Assembly: GCA_023660015.1 (NCBI GenBank)
Contig: JAGXOG010000009.1
Span: forward strand, 1-33,912
Reading direction: 5' to 3'
Length of the DNA: 33,912 nt
Source: Elusimicrobia bacterium LH_S2
Lineage (GTDB): Bacteria > CG03 > SLGR01 > JAGXOG01
Shown piece by piece: positions 1 to 9,502 of this stretch (positions are counted from its first letter, which is position 1; the number at the start of each line of letters is the position of its first letter). A program made the position numbers and the translations under genes. The notes beneath the pieces were generated by a model that searched no databases, was not told the DNA's origin, and saw only the letters and a list, made by a program, of their open reading frames with translations.

Positions 1-475
1 CGGAAAGGAGTCTTGATGCCCTCCTATCTCAGCTAATTTCGGATAGTTACGACGATTTCTCCCGCTTTTCAGGGAAGTCCGTATCGCCAGGATTAATAAA
101 ACCTGAAAATTCCCACAGGAGGGCCTTTGATGCCCAATTACCCTTCTTGCAAATGTCTTTGGTTGTATGCGTTATTTAATTGTCAAAGTTCTCATGTTTA
201 TATCTGTTTTTAAAATCCGTTTCATTTGAATTATTTAACTTCACTTGACTTTTATATTGCTACCTTCTTATATAGTCAGGGAATATGCCGCGTTCTTTAG
301 CAATCAAAAACAAAAGTATTGTTTCATTTGCCTTACGCTGGTTAACTTGTAATAAACAGGGACCTCCCTTTTACTCTTCATTTAAAAAATACTCTTTAAT
401 TTTTTACTGGCTGTTTCCGTAGATACCGCACCTAATGAAATATATCTACCTGTTTTTTATAGCTTTTGTCGGTAA

Positions 476-3400
476 CTATGATTCCAATATTCTATTTAAA
501 AATTGTTCTGCTTCTTTTATTCCCATTTCTGAACTTGAAATAAAGGCATGAAGATTAATTATTATTTCGTCCGTTTCTAAAATCTCATGATCATCAATAT
601 ATCCTTCTGCCATTAAATACTGTTCTAATTCATCCGCATTGTCCGTTCTAAATCGCGCTATTTCACCATTCCTTAATGCTTGTATCAATTGTTTCGGATC
701 CCTATTTAATGCACTCAATTTATCCGAAACTTTATCAATGAAAGCATCTGTAATAGCATCGGATTTTTCTAAAACACCTCTGTCAACTGGGAGAGAACGA
801 CCTTGTTGATATAATTCTTGAAATCGCTTTAAAAGATTAATCTTACTTTGTACTTGTTTAAATTTTTCTTCATCGAAATCCTGAATCCGACCATTATTCC
901 TGTAAAAACTCTCTAATTGTCCCCAAGATTTTATTCCTCTTTTCAAACAGGCATACAATAAATCAACATTTTCAATTAAATACCAAAGTGGAAGTTCACT
1001 GCAATTTTGTATCAGCATGTTAAATGGTTGTCTGCCGATTAACTCACCATATTCCTTATGATTTTCCCCATTTGGCGAAGGAACTTGTTGAGCTAAATTA
1101 ATGGTAGGCAAATCAGGTTTAAAATCCTTGTAATTATAGGATTCATTTGCTCCGCCATTTAATTGGATTATTTTATATTCAAGGTCACTTTGTTCATCCA
1201 AATGAGCCAACCACTTACCAACTTCATCAGTCTGTGCAGTAAAATAAAATACCTGCCGACCCTCCCGACTTATTTCAATTAATGATTCAATAATAGCCTT
1301 CGCCCGTTCATCATCACTATTGGCCAATAGCTCATCGGCCAATAAGGGTAGTTTTATGGATGATTCCTCAGTTTCCACGTATGCCAGTCGAACTGAAAGC
1401 AAAAGTTGAACACGCGTGCCAGTTGATAATTCAGATAAGTTTTGGCCGACGTTCAAGACCGTGTCATAAGCCCTGAAATTCGGTTCTTCTTTTTCCCCCA
1501 AGCGTAACTCATATCTCCCGTTTGTAATGTTGTTAAGAATAACATTCGCACGTTTAAATATTTTGGGGCGGTTTTGATCTCGAGTTTCCTTTTTTAATTG
1601 ATTTATAATTAGGTTTCCGGTAGCAGAAGACAAATTGTTTTCATATAACCGATCAAGACTGTCTAATGCTTCTTCTTTTTCGGCCAGGACATCCTCTAAT
1701 TCGTGTCCCTTTTTCTTGTCCTGAATTCGGGTTTCAATACTTGTAATTTCCTTTTGAATACTTTCTAACCCATCAGCTATATTCTTGTTTTCATTTTCCA
1801 GCTCTTGTGCCTGATCCACACTTAAACTTTGGATTTTTTGTTCATATTCATCATACAAGGAATGTTCTTGTAAAAGACGTTTCTTCTTTGAATAACTTTG
1901 TTCAGCAGAATAATGATCTTTAGACTTTTGTTCGTAGTCAGATAACTGCTTCACCAATTTCCGTACACTTTCTTTGTCATTCTCATCTATATCCAATACC
2001 TGATAAATTTTTGAAAGTTCCTGTGTAGACCCTTGCTTCGACCTCTTATGCTCTTCGATTTTCTCGTTTCTTTCTTTAATTAACCGAGAACATTCCGTAC
2101 GTGTAATTTCCTGCTCTTTCAGTTCATTGAACGTTGCCTTTACTTCAGTTACATCATTAGACTGATCAAAATTTGATTTTACAAACAAGGCATTGACTTT
2201 GTTCATTTCATTTTTGTATTTTTCTTTTGACTTTGCCTTTTTAGCTTTCAATCTTTCCAATTGTATATGGGCATCTTGCCATTTTTTTACCTGTATTAAA
2301 AACCAGTACAAACTACTGAAGTCATTTGAGTTGGTTTCAGGAAAACCAGGTGCGGTTTGTAACTTCTCCACCCATTCTTCACGTGTTTTATTTATCTTAT
2401 CAAGTTGTTTTTGCAGTTTCTCCAGGTTGTCTTTGCAGTTTTTTGATCTTTGCCTGATCCTTTCTGCTTCTTTAGCGTCTCTTAAATTTTCAATCAATTC
2501 TCCAATCCGCTCAGCTACATTTTCCACATTCCATTGAGAAGGCGGTGTAAGGTCGGATTTGATAAAATCATTTTCCCTTAAGTTGAGAGTATTTGAATTC
2601 TTGTTTTTTGTGGAATAAGCGTATAGAAAAAATACAGCAATCAAGACAATCCCCAGAAGCCCGGGCCATCCTGAAAAAAAAGTAACAATGCCTGTCGCAA
2701 CTCCCAGAAGTGAAATTGAAATCACAACCCAGAAAGGTATGCCGGTGGAAGCTGTTTGTTCCTTCAACCAGTCGCCCAGCGTTTTTATTGCCTGAATGAA
2801 TATGTCGGAATTCTGCTCTTCCTTTTCGAAATTTTTTATTTCTTTTTCCAATGATTTAATCTCTGAATGTAAAAATTCCTTTTCGCCCAAAACCTGGTGA
2901 GCTTTCTTGAGCATCTTATCAAGACCGCTTACATCTTCAATATTTAATTCATTCCATTCTGTGGGATCAATTGAATCGTCAAAACCTTGTAAGGCCTCTG
3001 ATTCTTCAGCTTCGAACCCGGCTATCTGTTCATCCTTAGTATCAATATCTCGTTTAAGATCACTTAGTTTATCAAGTCTTTCTTTTAAATCTTCTATAGT
3101 CTTATCACTAACTTCCTTTTCCGGAATGGTTAACTTTTCAAGTTCCTTCTGGCTTTTTTTTATTTCGTCTCGGGCTTGCTCAATGGCACCTTCGGAATCT
3201 TTGATCTGATTTTCCAAGCCCTGAATGTTATCATATTCTTTGCCAAAGAGTTTCTCCATCGAATCCGGAAACTCATTCATCTGATCAGAAAGTCGGGTGT
3301 AATCCAATTTTGCCTCCAAGTAATCAGCAACATTATTATAAAACTCATTTAGCTTAGCTGCATGTTGGGCTTTTTCTTCTTCTTTCTTCAGGTCAGTAAG

Positions 3401-3952
3401 TCTTTCTTCATCCTTTTTTAACTCCTTTTGCTTGTCCCGAATTTCCTTGTACTTTTTTTCCTCTTCCTCAACTTTTTTATGCTCTGAGACGTTCTTGTTT
3501 TTTGGACCGGATGAATATTCCAGGTTTTTTTGAACAGCATCTAAATCGAACCCTCCAATAGATTGTTTTGCTATCTCTTTAGCTAAGTCATTATCATGGC
3601 CCTCAACCAATTTATGTAAGGCTAACAGATAACGATGTTTCCCTTCTACTGCAGGGATCCCGCTAAACTCATCTTCATTTCCGTTTCGTTGAACGGTTAT
3701 GTTTTTAGAGTCAATCTTTATCTCCCATGGTTCTTTATCAAGAATGACTGAACCTTCAACATTTAACCCTTTTGTATTATCACGCCATACAAGTTGCTGA
3801 ATAATACGAGCAATTGAGCTTTTACCGGAGGCATTTGCACCGGCAATAATATTAATGTTGGCTGCTAAATCCTTCAATGAACCAAAGCCTTTGTCGAACC
3901 CAAGCATTTTGTGAATAGAAAGGTGTTTTAATATGTATGGAACTTTTTTCAT
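476..3952 (-). CDS. SMC/Rad50-like AAA ATPase (SbcC/YhaN-like), long coiled coils interrupted by a two-helix membrane hairpin, C-terminal extension of about 200 aa
   Basis: 1158-aa ORF. Walker A AGANASGKSS near the N-terminus, ABC-signature-like LSTGTRVQ, Walker B-like LPLLADELLANSDDER, extensive K/E-rich heptad regions, central hydrophobic pair IPFWVVISISLLGVATGIVTFF / GLLGIVLIAVFFLYAY. Stop/start overlap with the upstream phosphoesterase gene. Confidence 0.88.
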   Translation of the reverse strand: MKKVPYILKHLSIHKMLGFDKGFGSLKDLAANINIIAGANASGKSSIARIIQQLVWRDNTKGLNVEGSVILDKEPWEIKIDSKNITVQRNGNEDEFSGIPAVEGKHRYLLALHKLVEGHDNDLAKEIAKQSIGGFDLDAVQKNLEYSSGPKNKNVSEHKKVEEEEKKYKEIRDKQKELKKDEERLTDLKKEEEKAQHAAKLNEFYNNVADYLEAKLDYTRLSDQMNEFPDSMEKLFGKEYDNIQGLENQIKDSEGAIEQARDEIKKSQKELEKLTIPEKEVSDKTIEDLKERLDKLSDLKRDIDTKDEQIAGFEAEESEALQGFDDSIDPTEWNELNIEDVSGLDKMLKKAHQVLGEKEFLHSEIKSLEKEIKNFEKEEQNSDIFIQAIKTLGDWLKEQTASTGIPFWVVISISLLGVATGIVTFFSGWPGLLGIVLIAVFFLYAYSTKNKNSNTLNLRENDFIKSDLTPPSQWNVENVAERIGELIENLRDAKEAERIRQRSKNCKDNLEKLQKQLDKINKTREEWVEKLQTAPGFPETNSNDFSSLYWFLIQVKKWQDAHIQLERLKAKKAKSKEKYKNEMNKVNALFVKSNFDQSNDVTEVKATFNELKEQEITRTECSRLIKERNEKIEEHKRSKQGSTQELSKIYQVLDIDENDKESVRKLVKQLSDYEQKSKDHYSAEQSYSKKKRLLQEHSLYDEYEQKIQSLSVDQAQELENENKNIADGLESIQKEITSIETRIQDKKKGHELEDVLAEKEEALDSLDRLYENNLSSATGNLIINQLKKETRDQNRPKIFKRANVILNNITNGRYELRLGEKEEPNFRAYDTVLNVGQNLSELSTGTRVQLLLSVRLAYVETEESSIKLPLLADELLANSDDERAKAIIESLIEISREGRQVFYFTAQTDEVGKWLAHLDEQSDLEYKIIQLNGGANESYNYKDFKPDLPTINLAQQVPSPNGENHKEYGELIGRQPFNMLIQNCSELPLWYLIENVDLLYACLKRGIKSWGQLESFYRNNGRIQDFDEEKFKQVQSKINLLKRFQELYQQGRSLPVDRGVLEKSDAITDAFIDKVSDKLSALNRDPKQLIQALRNGEIARFRTDNADELEQYLMAEGYIDDHEILETDEIIINLHAFISSSEMGIKEAEQFLNRILES

Positions 3953-5244
3953 TGTGTTTTCTGACCAATTAGTTCTGCCAAAATACGATTACATTCTTTT
4001 AGGATATATTCTTTTGATTCCGGATTTTGTTCAAATTGAAATCTTTCTGTTGTACGAAGAGGTTGATATGTGCTCGCCGTACTAATGGAACCATGGATCG
4101 ACTTCCAGACCTCAAACAAGTTGTCCAAAAAGTCGGTAGTTTCTCCTTTCTGAAGTGCAATGATCGTTCTGGCTAAAACACCAGCAGGAGAGGATCCTTG
4201 AGCCAATTTTTCCAAATTTTCCACTTTCGGTTGAACATCAATCAGAATTTTTCGAACCGAAAGTCGGATTTCTGTTGTATCGATCTCCTGATCATAATCA
4301 TCTACAATTGGATTTACCCATGTTTCCAAATCTCTGATCTTGCTATGCCAGCCTTCAAGTTTTATGTCATAAATTAAAAAAGAAACATTCTCTAAGTCCA
4401 TTATTTTTGACTGTGCATCATCATACAATTTTGAAGTAACAGCGTCTCTGACCCTGGCTTCATCAGATTTATCACTAATGTTAATTGAGAGATTCTCATA
4501 CCTTATCGGTGATACCGGGATTTGCTTTATTTGTATATCCTCTTTGGTATGAATTGTAAATAAAATCGGACCGTGTATACCTTGTTCCTTAGCACTTAAA
4601 GCATGTGGTGAGCCGGGATAGTACACAATTGGCTCAGATTCCTTCATTTGTAGTTTATGAATATGTCCAAGAATCCACGCGTGTACAGGAGGGGTCGAAA
4701 AATTTTTGGAATTTATTGGGGCATATTTGCTATCGGGAACATCAACATCTCCATGAACAAGACCTATTGTGGTGATATTTGAATCAATTTCAGCTATATC
4801 AAATTTCGAAAGGGGATCTTCGCTAACATGTTTACTTGGAAATGACCAACCAACAAATTGTATTTTTTCTCCATTCTTTGAGAATGTTTTCATCTCCCAT
4901 TTCCCGTTAACTCCTAGGAGATGTACATTGTCATATCTTTCTGGGTCTATTAACTGAGGCAGAACATCATAATCGTGATTCCCTGCAACTATATAAATTG
5001 AAATATCTGATTGCTTTAATTTTTCGAAACCATCTTGTAGAGGCCCAATCGCCTCAAAGAAGCGGTTATCCTGATCTACAATATCTCCTGTAAGAACTAA
5101 TACATCAGCTTTTTCCTTCTTAATTGCCAGGTTAACTATTTTTTCCCAGGTGTTTTTTGTTGCACTTTCTTCGTCGTTCAGCGGAACACTGGAGGATTTT
5201 TTCCCAATATGAATATCGCCCGTAGCTAATATTTTTAGTGCCAT
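3949..5244 (-). CDS. SbcD/Mre11/YhaO-like metallophosphoesterase (DNA repair exonuclease family)
   Basis: 431-aa ORF with the full calcineurin-like motif series: GDIHIGK, GDIVDQ, GNHDYD, HGDVD, GHIHK. Overlaps the SbcC-like ORF by 4 nt. Confidence 0.9.
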   Translation of the reverse strand: MALKILATGDIHIGKKSSSVPLNDEESATKNTWEKIVNLAIKKEKADVLVLTGDIVDQDNRFFEAIGPLQDGFEKLKQSDISIYIVAGNHDYDVLPQLIDPERYDNVHLLGVNGKWEMKTFSKNGEKIQFVGWSFPSKHVSEDPLSKFDIAEIDSNITTIGLVHGDVDVPDSKYAPINSKNFSTPPVHAWILGHIHKLQMKESEPIVYYPGSPHALSAKEQGIHGPILFTIHTKEDIQIKQIPVSPIRYENLSINISDKSDEARVRDAVTSKLYDDAQSKIMDLENVSFLIYDIKLEGWHSKIRDLETWVNPIVDDYDQEIDTTEIRLSVRKILIDVQPKVENLEKLAQGSSPAGVLARTIIALQKGETTDFLDNLFEVWKSIHGSISTASTYQPLRTTERFQFEQNPESKEYILKECNRILAELIGQKTQ

Positions 5245-5277
5245 ATCTTTAGTTTACTTGTTTTTGATTGCTTGTTA

Positions 5278-5297
5278 GCAAAATTGCACACTTTTGC
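5278..5297. promoter_or_regulatory. Short inverted repeat GCAAAA-N8-TTTTGC upstream of the phosphoesterase start; possible operator
   Basis: gcaaaattgcacacttttgc, 6-bp arms, 34 bp upstream of the ATG at 5244. Confidence 0.25.
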
Positions 5298-5298
5298 A

Positions 5299-5484
5299 TT
5301 AATCAACCCCTCTTTCTATGAGTAGTCTTGCTGTATCTGTATGACCTTCCTTAGAAGCATACATTAAAGAAGTAACCTCATATTCAGCTTTTGCATTAAC
5401 ATCTGCTCCGGATTTAATTGCTTCTTTAACTTTTTTTAGAGATCTTTCTTTAACTGCCTGAAAAAGTTTTTTGTTTTTGTTCAT
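5299..5484 (-). pseudogene. Truncated ankyrin-repeat protein fragment
   Basis: MNKNKKLFQAVKERSLKKVKEAIKSGADVNAKAEYEVTSLMYASKEGHTDTARLLIERGVD-stop: about 1.5 ankyrin repeats. After GVD the next repeat start NAK is readable after a frame change (gat-t-aat-gca-aaa). Confidence 0.65.
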
Positions 5485-5522
5485 TTTTTTATTTTTTAAA
5501 CTCTTTAAGTATTTTTACAATA

Positions 5523-5630
5523 TCATCGATTTTTGGGTGTGTTAAATTTTTTCTGTAATTTAACCCTTGCAACCTTAGTAATCAATCGCAGAGAGCTTTT
5601 TTTATCGGGAAAAATCCTCACTACTTTTAC
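5523..5630 (-). pseudogene. Possible decayed IS256-like transposase C-terminal fragment
   Basis: Minus-strand reading frame VKVVRIFPDKKSSLRLITKVARVKLQKKFNTPKNR-stop. The VVRIFPDKKSSLRLIT segment resembles the VVGIFPNE.S.LRLVTA region near the C-terminus of IS256/mutator transposases. Short and not verified by search. Confidence 0.3.
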
Positions 5631-5747
5631 AATTTTATATCATCGATATTTTCTACAATAATTTTATTTACCCCATTTATGTTGTTATCTGCTAATTAAT
5701 AACCTCTTGTATTTATCCTATCTTTATCGTCTTTTAGGCTCACCTTT

Positions 5748-6266
5748 TTATATTTTCCCGGATTTTAAAAGTTTCTGATAAATTTTATGGTTTTCTTCGT
5801 CGTAGCAGACAAATATTACTTTCTCCGGTGTGTCGTTATCCGATAAAAAATCATTTACGGTTTTGACAGCTATATCGGCGGATTTTTCTTTCGGGAACCG
5901 GTAAACCCCCGTAGAGATATTGGGAAAAGCTATCATTTTAATCTGTTTTTTAACAGCAAGTTTAAGAGAATTAAGATATGCTTTTTTAAGCATCTCTTCT
6001 TCATTGTTATTACCACCTCTCCATACAGGGCCCACGGTATGGATAACATACTTTGAGTTTAAATCTCCCCCCGTTGTTATGACCGCTTCACCAACATCGC
6101 ATCCCCCTATTTCTTTACACTCTTTTAATATCTCTTTACCTCCGGCCCTGTGTATAGCCCCGTCAACACCTCCACCACCAAGCAAACTTTTATTAGCGGC
6201 ATTAACTATCGCATCACAGTTTAATTTCGTAATGTTTTCTTTTATTAAATCTATTCTGTTATCCAT
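5748..6266 (-). CDS. Macro-domain (O-acetyl-ADP-ribose deacetylase / ADP-ribosylhydrolase-like) protein
   Basis: [51 protein letters not shown]: complete macro-domain signatures, 172 aa. Confidence 0.92.
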   Translation of the reverse strand: MDNRIDLIKENITKLNCDAIVNAANKSLLGGGGVDGAIHRAGGKEILKECKEIGGCDVGEAVITTGGDLNSKYVIHTVGPVWRGGNNNEEEMLKKAYLNSLKLAVKKQIKMIAFPNISTGVYRFPKEKSADIAVKTVNDFLSDNDTPEKVIFVCYDEENHKIYQKLLKSGKI

Positions 6267-6497
6267 AAAAATAAAAAAATTTGCATTTTACTGCCCTCTT
6301 TGAAAAATCTTATATAGCCATGAACATATTTACTCTAAAACATTTGTGATTTTAAAAACTATATTTAATAAATTAGAACAATTAGAACGAAAAGTCAAGG
6401 AATTTAAGTCGACAAAATGTCGGGATCATAACTTCCGGTTGAAGCGAAGCAACGTATTAATATCATTATCCATCAAGAACCTTTTAAACTTGTTATT

Positions 6498-6692
6498 ATA
6501 TCATCCACTATTTCTTCTGTCCTGTCCTTGCTGATACTTCCAGAGTGAAGGTAAGATTAACAAAATCAGGATGCAGGTCTCTAATCCCTGTTATAGTGGA
6601 ATAAACAGAATCTATTTCATCTTACGGTTTAGGCGAAATATTTCATAGGAAAATACAATGTCCTTTTTTCGGTATATCTCTTCTATCTTCAT
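6498..6692 (-). pseudogene. metF: Decayed N-terminal fragment of methylenetetrahydrofolate reductase (MetF)
   Basis: From the ATG at 6692: MKIEEIYRKKDIVFSYEIFRLNRKMK-stop, then a frame change to EIDSVYSTITGIRDLHPDFVNLTFTLEVSARTGQKK-stop, then another frame to DRTEEIVDDIITSLKGS-stop. Together this follows the MetF N-terminus order (FSFEIFPPK..LxPDFVSVTYG..xRDRTxEI). Confidence 0.72.
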
Positions 6693-7750
6693 GGCTTTAT
6701 TAATTTCTTGCTTTCGTAATCGTACAACATTACTTTATCCGGTTCAATTTTCAATTCAACTGCTTCTTTTTCTTCAGGAATAAGATCTCTTTTTTCTTTT
6801 GAAACCCTGAGCCGTATCTGTTTATCATCTTTCTTAAGATAGAGAATTGTATCCGGACCCGATACTTCTTTGATTTCAAGCTGTGCCTGAATTCCATTTC
6901 CGGAATCAATGATTTCAATATCCTCGGGCCTTATTGCGGCAATCACCTTTTTATTACCGATTTTACTATATTTTTTTATTTTAGCATCTGTCCCCATAAT
7001 TTTAAATTTTCCTTCTCTTAGCTCTGTTTCAAAGAGATTGATTTCGGGAAACCCGATAAACTGTGCCACAAACAGATTAGCCGGTGATTCGTATATATCC
7101 TCAGGAACACCGACCTGCTGTATCTCGCCTTTTTTTAACACAAGTATCCTGTCGCCCAGAGTCATTGCCTCAGCCTGATCGTGAGTTACATAAACAGTAG
7201 TTATATTAAGCTCTTTGTGGATTCTGGCAAGCTCAACCCTCAGATGCTGCCTGAGTTTTGCATCAAGATTTGAAAGAGGTTCATCAAGAAGGAATATTTC
7301 AGGTTTTCTTACCAGGGCTCTTCCTACGGCAACTCTCTGCTGCTGTCCGCCGGAGAGTTTAACAGCTTTTTTATCGAGAAATTCAGCCATCTGCAGCAGA
7401 CCTGCAATCTCCTCAATAATCTCAGGTATCCGGTTTTTATCCGTTTTTCTCATTTTAAGCGGAAATTCAAGGTTCTTTCGAACCGTCATATTGGGGTAAA
7501 GAGCATAGTTCTGAAAAACCATTGCCACATTCCTGTCCTGGGTGTCTACTTCATTAAGGCTCATGTTATTGGATATTATATTGCCTCGGTCAAGTGTCTC
7601 AAGACCGGCTATCAGTCTTAATACCGTTGTCTTACCGCATCCTGAAGGACCAAGCAACACAAAGAATTCACCATCATCCACCTTAAAATTTATATCTTTG
7701 CACGCAACTGTCTGTTTAAACTTTTTTGTAAGCTCTTTTACTTCAAGCAT
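6689..7750 (-). CDS. ABC transporter ATP-binding protein, CUT1 sugar family (UgpC/MsmK-like)
   Basis: 353 aa, GPSGCGKTT, LSGGQQQRVAVGRALVRKPEIFLLDEPLSNLDAKLR, C-terminal TOBE region (AAIRPEDIEI). Confidence 0.95.
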   Translation of the reverse strand: MLEVKELTKKFKQTVACKDINFKVDDGEFFVLLGPSGCGKTTVLRLIAGLETLDRGNIISNNMSLNEVDTQDRNVAMVFQNYALYPNMTVRKNLEFPLKMRKTDKNRIPEIIEEIAGLLQMAEFLDKKAVKLSGGQQQRVAVGRALVRKPEIFLLDEPLSNLDAKLRQHLRVELARIHKELNITTVYVTHDQAEAMTLGDRILVLKKGEIQQVGVPEDIYESPANLFVAQFIGFPEINLFETELREGKFKIMGTDAKIKKYSKIGNKKVIAAIRPEDIEIIDSGNGIQAQLEIKEVSGPDTILYLKKDDKQIRLRVSKEKRDLIPEEKEAVELKIEPDKVMLYDYESKKLIKP

Positions 7751-7782
7751 TTCTTTATCTTTCCTTTCATATTACAGTTTTA

Positions 7783-8595
7783 TCAGCCCTTTACGCCTCC
7801 AAGAGAAATCCCCTGAATCAGTTTTTTCTGACCGACTATAAAAAGAAGCAACGTAGGGATAGTTATTATAATCACAGCTGCCATAAGCTGGACATAATTA
7901 GTGGAGAACTGTTCCTGAAACACTGACAGGCCCAGTTGAACGTTTCTCATATCAGTGGAATTGGTGAATATGAGCCATTTAAAAAGGTTGTTCCATTCAG
8001 CCACAAACGTAAAGACAAACAATGTGCCTGCCGCAGGCCTGACCTGGGGAAAGACCACCCTCCAAAGGGTAGACCATCTGCCGGCTCCGTCAATAGCAGC
8101 AGCTTCCTCCAGTTCCCAAGGTACTTTTATAAAAAACTGTCTAAAGAGAAATATTCCGAAACCGTTTGCAACCATAGGTATTATGAGCCCCTGGTATGTA
8201 TTTATCCAGCCGAACTTAGAGAGCATCACAAAGAGAGGAACAATGAGAATATGGAATGGGATTATCAGTGTGGATAAGACTATCATGAACACTACTTTTC
8301 TTCCCCTGAAATTAATTCTTGCCAGTGCATAGCCTGCCAGTGCTGATGTCAATATCTGGCCGATAGTGACAGAGACTGCCACTATCATGGAATTTAAAAA
8401 CTGCCAAGCAAAATTAGCAGCCTCCCAGGCATTCACGTAATTTTCAAAGCGGAACTGTTTTATCAAAAAACTGTAGGATGTCAGGACTTCTACCCTGCCT
8501 TTCAATGAAGTAATGATTATCCATATAAAAGGAATTAAAAACAGAAAACTTATAATTACAAGCAGAATATGTATTAAGAGTCGTTTGGTCTTCAT
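7783..8595 (-). CDS. Carbohydrate ABC transporter permease (MalG/UgpE-like)
   Basis: Hydrophobic multi-TM ORF with EAA loop PWELEEAAAIDGAGRWSTLWRVVFPQVRPA. Confidence 0.94.
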   Translation of the reverse strand: MKTKRLLIHILLVIISFLFLIPFIWIIITSLKGRVEVLTSYSFLIKQFRFENYVNAWEAANFAWQFLNSMIVAVSVTIGQILTSALAGYALARINFRGRKVVFMIVLSTLIIPFHILIVPLFVMLSKFGWINTYQGLIIPMVANGFGIFLFRQFFIKVPWELEEAAAIDGAGRWSTLWRVVFPQVRPAAGTLFVFTFVAEWNNLFKWLIFTNSTDMRNVQLGLSVFQEQFSTNYVQLMAAVIIITIPTLLLFIVGQKKLIQGISLGGVKG

Positions 8596-8625
8596 TTTAA
8601 AATTCCTCTTTACTGAAATATTGCT

Positions 8626-9501
8626 TTATCTCTCTTTTGCACTGAAATAATTTATCTGCACATAGGTTAATATCATGACAAGTACAAACAGCACCATTGA
8701 TACTGCGGCTGCATATCCGATATTAAACTCATTAAAGGCGGTCTCATATATATAATACACCAGCGTGGTAGTGCTGCCTATGGGACCGCCCCTGGTCATC
8801 ACATATATCTGGGAGAAATCCCTGAAAGCAAAAATAAGATTGATTATCAGTACAAATGAAGTTGTCGGCAACAGGTTCGGCCAAGTCACATACTTGAATT
8901 GGCTGCCTGCACGGGCCCCGTCTATTTTTGCTGCCTCATATAACTGAGTAGGAATTACCTGAAGTCCTGCAAAGAATATCACCATATTATATCCTATCCT
9001 TTTCCATAAAGTCACAGACATTACAGAAAACAATGCTATATCGGGGTTGCCCAACCAGTTAACTTTTCCTAAACCTATCTCCACCAGTATGTGATTAAGT
9101 ATTCCGTTCTGATAATCATATATCCAGAGCCATATTATTCCTGTTGCTGCAAGAGAGACTATAACCGGCATAAATATGGCTGTTCTATAGAAACTGAAGG
9201 CTCTGATTTTTCTGTTTATTATCACAGCTATTAAAAGCGCTGCTGCCATACCCAGAGGAACCGTTCCCAAGACATATATTACTGTATTGCCCAGTGCATT
9301 ATAAAAATTCGGGTCTTTCAGCATGCCCAAGTAGTTGCTCAGCCCGGTAAAAGAATATATTCCGGAGAGCATATCCCATTTAAAAAAAGAAAGGCCTAAC
9401 AAGAATAGTATGGGAAGGATAATAAAGACAGAAAGAAAGGACATTGCCGGTCCAAGATAAATCAGGAGTGCCCATTTCTTTCTTTTTGCTGACTTACTCA
9501 A
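8626..9501 (-). CDS. Carbohydrate ABC transporter permease (MalF/UgpA-like)
   Basis: Multi-TM ORF with EAA loop PTQLYEAAKIDGARAGSQFKYVTWPNLLPT. Confidence 0.94.
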   Translation of the reverse strand: MSKSAKRKKWALLIYLGPAMSFLSVFIILPILFLLGLSFFKWDMLSGIYSFTGLSNYLGMLKDPNFYNALGNTVIYVLGTVPLGMAAALLIAVIINRKIRAFSFYRTAIFMPVIVSLAATGIIWLWIYDYQNGILNHILVEIGLGKVNWLGNPDIALFSVMSVTLWKRIGYNMVIFFAGLQVIPTQLYEAAKIDGARAGSQFKYVTWPNLLPTTSFVLIINLIFAFRDFSQIYVMTRGGPIGSTTTLVYYIYETAFNEFNIGYAAAVSMVLFVLVMILTYVQINYFSAKER

Positions 9502-9502
9502 C

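Noticed and set aside
6346-6534. 62-aa plus-strand ORF
   Set aside because: Partly antisense to the metF remnant, low-complexity, no family signature.
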